From an uncultured Muribaculaceae bacterium (lineage in GTDB: Bacteria > Bacteroidota > Bacteroidia > Bacteroidales > Muribaculaceae): a stretch of 43,216 nt of DNA. Shown here in pieces: positions 16,559-23,828 of the stretch. The stretch spans positions 1-43,216 of the forward strand of contig CAJUOC010000024.1 in NCBI GenBank assembly GCA_910587925.1. Reading direction: 5' to 3'. The stretch's first letter is position 1. Every line of letters begins with the position of its first letter. Below the pieces are notes generated by a model. That model saw only the letters and a program-made list of their open reading frames with translations. It made no database searches and was not told the DNA's origin. The position numbers and the translations under genes were made by a program.

Positions 16559-18885
16559 CAAGCCTCTGGATTCAATGACCCATATATAAGTTCCATCTCA
16601 TCTACCTGTTGAGGAGAAAGTTTCTTCCCTTTAGGGTCTGAAATTGCCTTGGTGAATTTTATTATATCAGATAACCATGTAAGTTTCTCTGCTTTCGTTG
16701 AAAATGACTCGTTCACCTGAATGGCAAATTCTTTCTTAAACGGCACAAAGGATGTATCTCCTTCTTTGATTTGAGACCAGTGCCTTTCGATAATTGTCTT
16801 GATGTCATTCAAATCGATAGCATCAGTCCATTCAATTTCTTGGAGATCGAAATCTTCCTCATCCCCATGCAGGGTAATTATGCGTTTTAGGCACTCCTTC
16901 TTTATATCATTTATGCATGACTCCCAAGTGTCTCCATACACGTCTTGAAGTTTTTCAAGAATCCGGCTCTTCAAAACAGTAAAAATCTTTTCGGAGTAAT
17001 CTTTTGCCTTCTGCTGTAAACCCGCATCTTGGCTCTTTAACCACGATTCGAGGCCATCAGGATTGTACTCAGGTACTTCAACATGGATGGAGTTCTGGAA
17101 TCGACATAACCACGTACGCTCTGCTTGCTGACCTCTGATTAATCTCAATTCATTCTCATCTGCCGCCGGAAGATTTGACAGATAGTTGATGAAAACATCA
17201 AGAAGAGGTTTTACCACCGACATTCTATCCGATAGTAATGTAAACTGTGTTATCTGCCCAGATTTAATAAGATGCTTATTCAACGAGCCTACCAATGCGA
17301 CGAATGCATATGTGCCTCGATTGCACATGATAAAGTCGTTAAACAGCTTTTCATCAAGTTCTTGATGTACGTAATTATAGCATTCACGAAGATACGCAGC
17401 CACACGCTTTTTGCAATCGTTCATCGCCTTATCGTGATCTAAATTCTGTGTATCATACATGCATACATCCGTATCCTTTGTATATGACTGTTTGCTGGCA
17501 CGAGGCAATAAGGATGATTGAAGCAGTCCATTGTCAAAGGGTGTGAAGTTTAGATCAGAGGTATCTTCTCCAACAGAGATTTTATTGGCCAAAACACTCC
17601 CAGAATCGGCCGCTAAAGCTTTGATTATTGATGAACGCAGAGCTTTTAGGCGTGAGTCAACTTGAGGAGATTCCCAGTTTATATCTTCTTCAAGATCAAG
17701 TCGAAGATTCTTGCTTACTGCTTTCTGATTTTCATTTATATCCATGAAAATTTGAAGCTGCTCGCGAGATTCCATGTTTTCAAATGCTACAACTGGTATG
17801 GTATTTGTCCTTTTATAATCAGTTCCGGCATATCCATACAAACGATGTTGGCCATCAATGATATAGGCTATGCCATATGCATTGGGGATACTTAGCATAC
17901 CAAGCTGCGCATTAGAATCTTCCGATGAATTTTCAGCTAAATCAAACTGAATTTTCATCTTTCGGCTACTTGTTGTATCAAAGTTGACTATTAGAGAGTT
18001 GGGAAAATACCCTCCCTTTTGAATAAAGTTAGTTATTGTGGGCAATCTTTTAGAAGACAACAATCGTTGATATGTTGGTGCCATTGAGTCGTTTACCTTG
18101 GTGCGATGTAGTACAAAACCCATCTTAAGGAGAGTCTCTGGTTCGATGGACAGCATATAGTAATCGAAGCCGCCCATTTTGCCCTTCAGAGCGGGAACTC
18201 TGATTCTTTTACTAGAAATGAGTTCATTCTTGAACATCATTCCATAAAATTGGTAGTTCACACAGGACTTATATGACTTAAGTAGACCTTGAACATATTT
18301 ATATGCATTCTCGTTGAGATGAAATATTTTCTTCTCAGTCATGCGCTTGGTGTCTTCCTCTCCAATTCTATAATTATCAGTTGCAAGAATAAACTTGATT
18401 TTCTTGTCACCATAAATCTGGCGTAAAGCACGAATTACACCTTCCTTATAGTGCTCTATTCCATCAATAACACTTTTAAAACTGGATGTGGTCAGCTTGG
18501 AAGCGGCCTTGCACTCCACGACAAAAATGGCCTCTTCTCCAACTGCGAGAACATCTATCTGCTTATGGTCGCCTTCACCATCTCCCCACTTAATTTCAAG
18601 ATATTCGTCGCGATTCAAGTTTCGGAAGCCAAGCTCATAGAACATTGACCATATTCTATCTTCGAATGCTACACCGACAGGTTTTGGTCGTTGCATCCGG
18701 ACTTTCGTTTTCAATGTAACAACCTCTTCCCAATTTTGTTTCTTCCGTTCCTCAGCTTCATTAAAGGAGACAGAGCATTCGTCATGGGGCTTTTTCTTAG
18801 CCCTATATAATGTTGCGAGTTTTTTCTCATCCGAGCACATATGCTCTTTGAAGCTCATTATCTGTTCTTCAGTCAGTCGTGCCAT
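16558..18885 (-). CDS. PDDEXK nuclease-like plus DGQHR-domain protein of the island operon
   Basis: The 775-residue protein joins two parts. Residues about 70-175 look like a PDDEXK endonuclease fold: E75, then Q-I-D111, then VVE124-C-K126, with KKIKFILATD after it. Residues about 215-400 form a DGQHR domain: PALKGKMGGFDYYMLSIEPETLL, YQR-LL-KR-LP, FPNSLIVNF, the defining D-G-Q-H-R at 344-348 and MDINENQKAVS at 381-391. This family includes DndB of DNA phosphorothioation and DpdB of 7-deazaguanine DNA modification, and is ParB/sulfiredoxin-like. About 370 C-terminal residues show no motif I know. The gene starts 6 nt after the methyltransferase stop and its stop overlaps the helicase start. 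No Dnd or Dpd synthesis genes lie nearby, so its partner here seems to be an adenine methyltransferase. Confidence 0.82.
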   Translation of the reverse strand: MARLTEEQIMSFKEHMCSDEKKLATLYRAKKKPHDECSVSFNEAEERKKQNWEEVVTLKTKVRMQRPKPVGVAFEDRIWSMFYELGFRNLNRDEYLEIKWGDGEGDHKQIDVLAVGEEAIFVVECKAASKLTTSSFKSVIDGIEHYKEGVIRALRQIYGDKKIKFILATDNYRIGEEDTKRMTEKKIFHLNENAYKYVQGLLKSYKSCVNYQFYGMMFKNELISSKRIRVPALKGKMGGFDYYMLSIEPETLLKMGFVLHRTKVNDSMAPTYQRLLSSKRLPTITNFIQKGGYFPNSLIVNFDTTSSRKMKIQFDLAENSSEDSNAQLGMLSIPNAYGIAYIIDGQHRLYGYAGTDYKRTNTIPVVAFENMESREQLQIFMDINENQKAVSKNLRLDLEEDINWESPQVDSRLKALRSSIIKALAADSGSVLANKISVGEDTSDLNFTPFDNGLLQSSLLPRASKQSYTKDTDVCMYDTQNLDHDKAMNDCKKRVAAYLRECYNYVHQELDEKLFNDFIMCNRGTYAFVALVGSLNKHLIKSGQITQFTLLSDRMSVVKPLLDVFINYLSNLPAADENELRLIRGQQAERTWLCRFQNSIHVEVPEYNPDGLESWLKSQDAGLQQKAKDYSEKIFTVLKSRILEKLQDVYGDTWESCINDIKKECLKRIITLHGDEEDFDLQEIEWTDAIDLNDIKTIIERHWSQIKEGDTSFVPFKKEFAIQVNESFSTKAEKLTWLSDIIKFTKAISDPKGKKLSPQQVDEMELIYGSLNPEA

Positions 18886-18891
18886 AAATAT

Positions 18892-19785
18892 TTAATGTTG
18901 TGGAGGTTGATAATTTGTTATTAATACTTCTTTAGGTCGCCTTTGCTTGGCATTGTATGTATTTATAAATCTCGTCACTTCTATTCTGTTAATAATGTAT
19001 CCGTTATAAAGGTTATCAAAATATGAATGTCCATCTGCGTTCAGACTGTCAGAGTTGCTTAACATAAAATGCCAACCTCGACCATTAATATAGTCACACA
19101 TCTCCTTCAATCGCTCTTGATGGGAGTCATTAAATCCTGTACGGTCATACATCGTAAACATTTTTCCATTTTCAACCATTGGTCTGTAAGGAGGGTCTAA
19201 ATAGAAGAATACATGCTCCCTCCGAAGTCTTCTTCCTACAGTTTCGAAGCTTCCCTGCAAGATATCTACCGTTTGGAGCGCATCATGAATCTCCCATAGA
19301 TTCGATTCATTAAGAATTGGATGAATCCCGTACCGACCATGGGGAACGTTGAACTCTCCCTTGATGTTTTCTCTGTAAAGCCCATTAAAGCATGTCTGAT
19401 TTAAGAATAAGAATAGTGTTATCTTTTGGCAATCAATAACATCCATATCATTAAAAGCCTTTCTATATGCATAATACATTGCTTTCTGTCCTTTATCATC
19501 AAGAGCATTATAATATGATTCAAAATCCTTCAGCCCTGATATAATAGGGCTCGGATCATTTTGAATCAAACGGTACGCCTCAATCAAGACATCATTTATG
19601 TCATTTATGATGACTCTCGTTATATTATTATGATGTTCTAGCATATGGCAAAGAACAGCACCTCCACCAACAAAAGGTTCAACATATGCTACATTCTCCC
19701 ATTCGTCGAAGTCAACAGGAAGACGTTGCTCAATTTTTTTGAGCAACCTCGTCTTTCCTCCGGCCCATTTGACAAACGGTTTCAT
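18892..19785 (-). CDS. D12-class (Dam-like) N6-adenine DNA methyltransferase
   Basis: The 297-residue protein has the Dam/D12 alpha-group order. KWAGGK (6-11) comes at the N-terminus, then the SAM-binding EPFVGGGAV (36-44), the characteristic FLNQTCFNGLYREN (127-140) and FNVPHGRY, and the catalytic DPPY (197-200). It methylates adenine N6 in a short target; GATC is possible but cannot be read from this. Length fits the family (270-300). It is first in the island operon, with its own promoter (TTG-N20-TAAATTTG) ending 25 nt upstream, so the protective modification would be made before the nuclease/helicase. The low GC and AT-rich codons point to transfer. Confidence 0.92.
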   Translation of the reverse strand: MKPFVKWAGGKTRLLKKIEQRLPVDFDEWENVAYVEPFVGGGAVLCHMLEHHNNITRVIINDINDVLIEAYRLIQNDPSPIISGLKDFESYYNALDDKGQKAMYYAYRKAFNDMDVIDCQKITLFLFLNQTCFNGLYRENIKGEFNVPHGRYGIHPILNESNLWEIHDALQTVDILQGSFETVGRRLRREHVFFYLDPPYRPMVENGKMFTMYDRTGFNDSHQERLKEMCDYINGRGWHFMLSNSDSLNADGHSYFDNLYNGYIINRIEVTRFINTYNAKQRRPKEVLITNYQPPQH

Positions 19786-19810
19786 GGTTTATAAATCATT
19801 TTTTATTCAG

Positions 19811-19841
19811 CAAATTTAAGCATTTTTTTTCGGAAAGTCAA
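19811..19841 (-). promoter_or_regulatory. Promoter of the island defence operon
   Basis: On the minus strand TTG (19841-19839), 20 nt, then TAAATTTG (19818-19811) fit the Bacteroidetes -33/-7 pattern well. The box ends 25 nt before the methyltransferase ATG at 19785. It is the only clear promoter seen for the whole minus-strand block. Confidence 0.65.
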
Positions 19842-19888
19842 TGAGATCTGTCGTATTTTAGAATATCGTGGCGAGGGGATTTACGCAG

Positions 19889-19918
19889 AAAGCCGCCGGA
19901 GGGGGCTCTCGGCGGCTT
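19889..19918 (-). terminator. Terminator behind the 61-aa membrane-protein gene
   Basis: On the minus strand AGCCGCCG and CGGCGGCT form an 8-bp GC stem around an 11-base loop, then ttctg. It lies 23 nt after the small gene's stop and near the right border of the AT-rich island. Confidence 0.45.
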
Positions 19919-19940
19919 GTGGGGCGGATGGCGCGGGCGG

Positions 19941-20126
19941 TCAGCGGCGGCGGGCGGTGTGGCGGCCGGTGGCGTGGCCGCCGAGGAAGGCGGCGATGGT
20001 GAGCACGCCGAGGCCGGCGATGAGGATGCGGTGGAGGCGCTCGCGGCGTTCGCGGCGGGCTATGCGTTTCTCGACTTTCTCGAGCAGGTCTATCTCGCGC
20101 TGCTCTTCGTTTTTGATGATTTCCAT
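19941..20126 (-). CDS. Small single-pass membrane protein (61 aa)
   Basis: The frame has a charged amphipathic first half (EEQREIDLLEKVEKRIARRERRERL), one hydrophobic helix (ILIAGLGVLTIAAFLGG, about 34-50) and a basic tail. This reads as a designed membrane anchor rather than chance, and a terminator-like hairpin follows. I know no family. No clear -7 box is seen upstream; 119 bp separate it from the divergent mscS-like gene. A chance frame in GC-rich DNA remains possible. Confidence 0.5.
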   Translation of the reverse strand: MEIIKNEEQREIDLLEKVEKRIARRERRERLHRILIAGLGVLTIAAFLGGHATGRHTARRR

Positions 20127-20245
20127 AGGGGTATGTCTGTTTTGATGTGTTGTCTGATGCTATAACAATGGCGGTCGCGGCTTTGTTGCGGGTGATGAAC
20201 AAAAGCCGGCTCCCGGGTGTCATATTATAAAAACCTGATTTCGCC

Positions 20246-21769
20246 ATGCTGCATCTATCATCACTGCTTGCGGCGGTGCCTTCGCCCGCCGATTATATCC
20301 ATCATTTTATCGGCGACAGCTCGGGGCTGTCGTATGCGCTTGCCCGCATCATCATGAATGTGGTCGACTGGCTGCTGGGCATTTTTGGCCTGGAGCACAA
20401 TCAGACTGTGGTGACGTTTTTGTACGCTGCCGTGGTGCTGGGTGTGGCTGTGGTGGTGGGCTGGCTGGCGCAATGGGTGATTTTCCGGGTGGTGCGCGAG
20501 GTGGCGCGGCGCTGGGAGTCTGACCTGTATACGTCGCTGGTGCAGGCGCGCTTTTTCCACAAGGTGTGCCGCCTGATACCGCCGGTGGTGTTTCTGATAT
20601 TGATTGAGTTTACGCTCTCGGCCCACAACGGGCTGTCGACGTGGCTCACCAAGCTCACGGTGATATATGTCATCTATGTGACGGCGATGGCTCTGTCGGC
20701 GCTCATCTATGCGGTATGGGAGCATGTCAACAACCGTGAGAACAAGCGCAAGCTGCCTCTGAAGGGTATCGCGCAGCTCATCAAGGGTGTGGTATGGATA
20801 GTGGCGGCCATCATCGTGGTGTGTCTGCTGCTCGACAAGTCGCCGGGCGCGCTGCTGGCGGGCCTGGGCGCTTTTGCGGCGGTATTGATGCTGATTTTCA
20901 AGGACAGTATCCTGGGCCTGGTGGCGGGGGTGCAGCTCTCGGAGAATGACAGTCTGCACGTGGGCGACTGGATAAAGGTGGGCGATGCCAACGGCACTGT
21001 CGAGGAGGTGTCGCTCACGGCGGTGAAGGTGCTCAACTGGGACAAGACCACCACCACTCTGCCGCCGTACAATCTCATCAGCGGCGGATTTACCAACTTC
21101 CGCACCATGCAGCAGAGCAACACGCGCCGCATATGCCGCTGCTTCATGATCGATGCCGACAGTGTATTGCCGGCCACCGACGATATGCTTGACCGCATCT
21201 CGCGCGAGGTGCCGCTCATGGCCGGCTTTATCGCCCGCAAGCGCGAGCAGCGTGCGGCGGGCCGGGTGGCCGATGTCGACAATCCCGACGGGCTGGTCAA
21301 CGGCACCATCGACACCAATCTGGGCCTGTTCCGCGCCTACATGAAAATGTGGCTCGACGCCAATCCGCATATCGCCCACGACAGCGACTGCTTTGTGTCG
21401 ACGCTTGAGCAGACGGCGGCGGGCATACCGTTTCAGGTGTATTGCTTCACGGCGACCTCAAAGTGGTTTCCTTACGAGGCTATCCAGGATACGGTATTCG
21501 AGCAGCTGGCGGCGATGCTCCACTTCTTCCAGCTCTATACCTTCGAGAATCCGTCGGGCCGCGACACTGTCATCGACGGCTATCTGAGCCCCGGCGGCGA
21601 TATCGACGATGTATTCGGCGTGCCGTATCCCTTCTATCAAGACCCGTCGGCGCCCGATGCGCCTGCATCGACGCGTGTGCGGCCCAAGCAGATACTCAAG
21701 AGCGCCGCGTCGCCTTACGCCGCCAAGCCGCAGCCGGCCCCGCAGGCTCCCTCGCAGCCGGGCGCCTGA
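20246..21769 (+). CDS. MscS-family mechanosensitive ion channel (YbdG-like)
   Basis: The channel would open under membrane tension and release solutes on osmotic downshock. The 507-residue protein has about five N-terminal membrane helices. The pore helix with the MscS beta-domain junction reads PGALLAGLGAFAAVLMLIFKDSILGLVAGVQLSENDSLHVGDWIKVGDANGTVEEVSLTAVKVLNWDKTTTTLPPYNLISG. The long C-terminal soluble domain, with an insert of about 45 residues after FMIDADSVLP, resembles YbdG-type rather than classic small MscS proteins. The tail is rich in Ala and Pro. Its 3' end faces the CobW gene with 10 bp between. Confidence 0.9.
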   Translation: MLHLSSLLAAVPSPADYIHHFIGDSSGLSYALARIIMNVVDWLLGIFGLEHNQTVVTFLYAAVVLGVAVVVGWLAQWVIFRVVREVARRWESDLYTSLVQARFFHKVCRLIPPVVFLILIEFTLSAHNGLSTWLTKLTVIYVIYVTAMALSALIYAVWEHVNNRENKRKLPLKGIAQLIKGVVWIVAAIIVVCLLLDKSPGALLAGLGAFAAVLMLIFKDSILGLVAGVQLSENDSLHVGDWIKVGDANGTVEEVSLTAVKVLNWDKTTTTLPPYNLISGGFTNFRTMQQSNTRRICRCFMIDADSVLPATDDMLDRISREVPLMAGFIARKREQRAAGRVADVDNPDGLVNGTIDTNLGLFRAYMKMWLDANPHIAHDSDCFVSTLEQTAAGIPFQVYCFTATSKWFPYEAIQDTVFEQLAAMLHFFQLYTFENPSGRDTVIDGYLSPGGDIDDVFGVPYPFYQDPSAPDAPASTRVRPKQILKSAASPYAAKPQPAPQAPSQPGA

Positions 21770-21779
21770 GCCGGGCGGC

Positions 21780-23009
21780 TCAGGCGAGGCATGCGTCGAG
21801 AGCGGCGGTGATGGCCTCGCGGTCCATATCGCGGCCGATAAATACGATTTTATCCATGCGGTCGCCGTACTCCTCATCCCAGTCGCGCCGGAGGGCCGGG
21901 TCGCGCGCCATCATGGCGGCGAGCTGGTCGGCCGGCGCGGTGGCATACCACAGGCCGGCCTCTGTGAGCTTTTTCTGCGAGCCGGCCTGCTCGAAGAGCA
22001 CGCTCATGTCGCGGTGGTGGCTGAAGTAGAGCACGCCTTTGGCGCGGATCACCGACCGTGGCCAGGAGGTGGCCACGAAGCGGTCAAATTTCTCGAAATC
22101 AAAGGGCCGGCGGCGGAAGTATACCCATGTCGATATGCCATACTCCTCGGCCTCGCCTTCGCCATGATGATGGTGGTGATGGTGGCAGTGCCCGTCGCAG
22201 TGGTCGTGGTGGTCGTGATGGTGATGCCCGTGGTGGTGGTCATCATCGTGGTCGTCGTCATCCTCCATCTGCTCCGGGGCGGGGCCTTCGATGCCCTCGA
22301 CCCAGGCGGCCGAGGTGGCCACGCGCTCAAAGTCAAAGAGGCCGGTGTCGAGCAGGCGCTCGAGCGGCACATCGCAGTAGTCGCAGTCGATTATCTCGGC
22401 CTTGGGCTGGATGGCGTGCAGCACGGCGCGGATACGCGCGGCGGTATCGGCCGACGCTTCCGAGATTTTGTTGAGCAGGATGATGTTGCAAAACTCTATC
22501 TGCTCTATCACCAGCCGCTCGAGGTCTTCCTCGCCCAGGTCGGTGCGACGGAGCGACTCCCCCGAGCCAAACTCGTCGGCCAGGCGCAGGGCGTCGACCA
22601 CCGTGGCGATGCAGTCGAGCCGCGGCAGGCCCTCGACCGGGCTGTCGCCGGCCATGGCCGGTATGGCGGTGATGGTCTGCGCGATGGGCGCAGGCTCGCA
22701 TATGCCGCTGGCCTCGATGACGATGTAGTCAAAGCGGCCGGTGTGCACGATGTCCATCAGCTGGCGCACCAGGTCCATCTTCAGCGTGCAGCAGATGCAG
22801 CCGTTTTGCAGCGCCACCAGGTCGCCCTGGTCGGCGCCGCCCACTACACCGCCCTTCTGTATGAGCGCGGCGTCGATGTTAACCTCGCCCAGGTCGTTGA
22901 CGATTACGGCAAAGCGTATGCCGCGGCGGTTGTTGAGGATACGGTTGAGCAGAGTGGTCTTGCCGCTGCCGAGATAGCCGGTCAGGAGCAGTACGGGAGT
23001 GTATTTCAT
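21780..23009 (-). CDS. CobW/G3E-family GTPase, metal chaperone with His-rich loop
   Basis: G3E GTPases insert metals into enzymes or buffer zinc (COG0523). The 409-residue protein has the P-loop GYLGSGKT at the N-terminus, the metal-binding C-I-C-C motif (NGCICCTL), an E-x-S-G-I motif (IEASGICEP) and the NKIS base-specificity segment. A striking acidic/histidine loop of about 35 residues (near 255-290), with over 20 His and two Cys, should bind Zn or Ni. The CobW C-terminal domain follows. The ATG at 23009 starts directly with MKYTPVLLLTGYLGSGKT; the frame stays open for another 237 codons upstream, but that part is antisense to the next gene. A TAATTTTG box lies at 23044-23037. Target metal and client are unknown. 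Confidence 0.92.
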   Translation of the reverse strand: MKYTPVLLLTGYLGSGKTTLLNRILNNRRGIRFAVIVNDLGEVNIDAALIQKGGVVGGADQGDLVALQNGCICCTLKMDLVRQLMDIVHTGRFDYIVIEASGICEPAPIAQTITAIPAMAGDSPVEGLPRLDCIATVVDALRLADEFGSGESLRRTDLGEEDLERLVIEQIEFCNIILLNKISEASADTAARIRAVLHAIQPKAEIIDCDYCDVPLERLLDTGLFDFERVATSAAWVEGIEGPAPEQMEDDDDHDDDHHHGHHHHDHHDHCDGHCHHHHHHHGEGEAEEYGISTWVYFRRRPFDFEKFDRFVATSWPRSVIRAKGVLYFSHHRDMSVLFEQAGSQKKLTEAGLWYATAPADQLAAMMARDPALRRDWDEEYGDRMDKIVFIGRDMDREAITAALDACLA

Positions 23010-23036
23010 TTTGTATGACTTTTCAAAACTGATGTA

Positions 23037-23044
23037 CAAAATTA
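23037..23044 (-). promoter_or_regulatory. -7 box of the CobW-family gene
   Basis: TAATTTTG on the minus strand matches TAnnTTTG and ends 27 nt before the ATG. No Zur-like palindrome was seen by eye in the 57-bp intergenic space. Confidence 0.6.
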
Positions 23045-23066
23045 GCGAAAAAATCGTTATACCTGT

Positions 23067-23648
23067 ATGAATACACCGCAAGATATACCTGTCGAGACCC
23101 ATCCCTGGGAGCCGTTTGTGCCCGAGGGTGCCCGCGTGCTCATCATGGGCACATTCCCGCCCGCACCTAAGCGCTGGAGCATGGACTTCTACTACCCCAA
23201 CCGCACCAACGACTTCTGGCGCATCATGGGCCTCATCTACTGCGGCGACCCGCTGGCTCTGTACGACGCGGCCGCCCGCACCTACCGCCTCGACGACATC
23301 CGCGCCCTGCTCACGCGCCATCATATCGCGCTGAGCGACACGGGACGCAGGGTGCGCCGCCTGGCCGGCAATGCCTCCGACAAGTATCTCGATATCGTGG
23401 AGCCTGTCGACCTCGCCGCCCTGCTCAGGCGTATGCCCGGGTGCCGCGCCGTGGCCACTACGGGCGAGAAGGCCGCCGGAGTGGTGGCCGCACTCACCGG
23501 CACCGAGGTGCCCCGCATGGGTTGCCGCGTCGACGGCCCCGGCGGCATAGCCATCTGGCGTATGCCCTCGACTTCGCGCGCCTATCCTCTGGCGCTGGAG
23601 CGCAAGGCGGCATTCTATGCCGAGATGCTCCGCTCGGTAGATGCTTAA
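23067..23648 (+). CDS. Uracil-DNA-glycosylase-superfamily protein
   Basis: The 193-residue protein shows the shape of the UDG fold. VLIMGTFPPAPKRWSMDFYYPNRTNDFWRIMG fits the family's first motif (G-x-x-P...F-Y...N-x-F-W), as in bacterial mismatch-type uracil/thymine glycosylase relatives. The late IWRMPSTSRAYPL stands where the family has its substrate-binding loop ((M/L)PS-T/S). The role would be removing deaminated or mismatched bases in repair. It could instead be one of the UDG-fold proteins without proven activity. It is divergent from the CobW gene, 57 bp apart. Confidence 0.75.
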   Translation: MNTPQDIPVETHPWEPFVPEGARVLIMGTFPPAPKRWSMDFYYPNRTNDFWRIMGLIYCGDPLALYDAAARTYRLDDIRALLTRHHIALSDTGRRVRRLAGNASDKYLDIVEPVDLAALLRRMPGCRAVATTGEKAAGVVAALTGTEVPRMGCRVDGPGGIAIWRMPSTSRAYPLALERKAAFYAEMLRSVDA

Positions 23649-23737
23649 AAAATCTGAATCCTGCAACATCCTGCCGGCCCTGTGCGTAGTATCGGTACAA
23701 GCAACAGCAGAAAGAAGCAACTGAATAGTTTTTTCAT
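23645..23737 (-). CDS. Small hydrophobic peptide (30 aa), possible gene remnant
   Basis: ATG at 23737 opens a 30-codon frame. It begins MKKLFSCFFLLLLVPILRTG, a convincing signal-peptide-like start, and ends with TAA at 23645. The AT-rich leader before it (taaaaatctaatcct) looks like that of Bacteroidales secreted proteins. After the signal-like part only ten residues remain, so it may be the leftover 5' end of a secreted-protein gene, or a true small membrane peptide. Its last codons overlap the 3' end of the glycosylase-like gene. Confidence 0.3.
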   Translation of the reverse strand: MKKLFSCFFLLLLVPILRTGPAGCCRIQIF

Positions 23738-23768
23738 AGGATTAGATTTTTAAGGTTTTTTACGGACC

Positions 23769-23790
23769 GGGGCAATCGTGAGACTGCCCC
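23769..23790. terminator. Hairpin between the glycosylase-like gene and trkH
   Basis: GGGGCA (23769-23774) pairs with TGCCCC (23785-23790), with an inner TC/GA pair. It can serve trkH on the minus strand (loosely followed by taaaaaa) or the plus-strand gene (tcttcgtgttt). Confidence 0.45.
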
Positions 23791-23828
23791 TCTTCGTGTT
23801 TCCGGGTGGGGCGGCAAGCCCGGCCACC

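Noticed and set aside
19786..19860. Repeat of the tRNA-Leu 3' end as right attachment site
   Set aside because: I compared the T-arm/acceptor sequence with the right border and found no match.
19858..20247. 129-codon Arg/Pro-rich frame over the small membrane-protein gene
   Set aside because: The composition is that of a shadow frame; the 61-aa frame has sensible helix and membrane segments.
23010..23720. Open frame extending the CobW-family gene upstream by 237 codons
   Set aside because: It is antisense to the glycosylase-like gene, starts before the -7 box, and the CobW family begins at MKYTPVLLLTGYLGSGKT.
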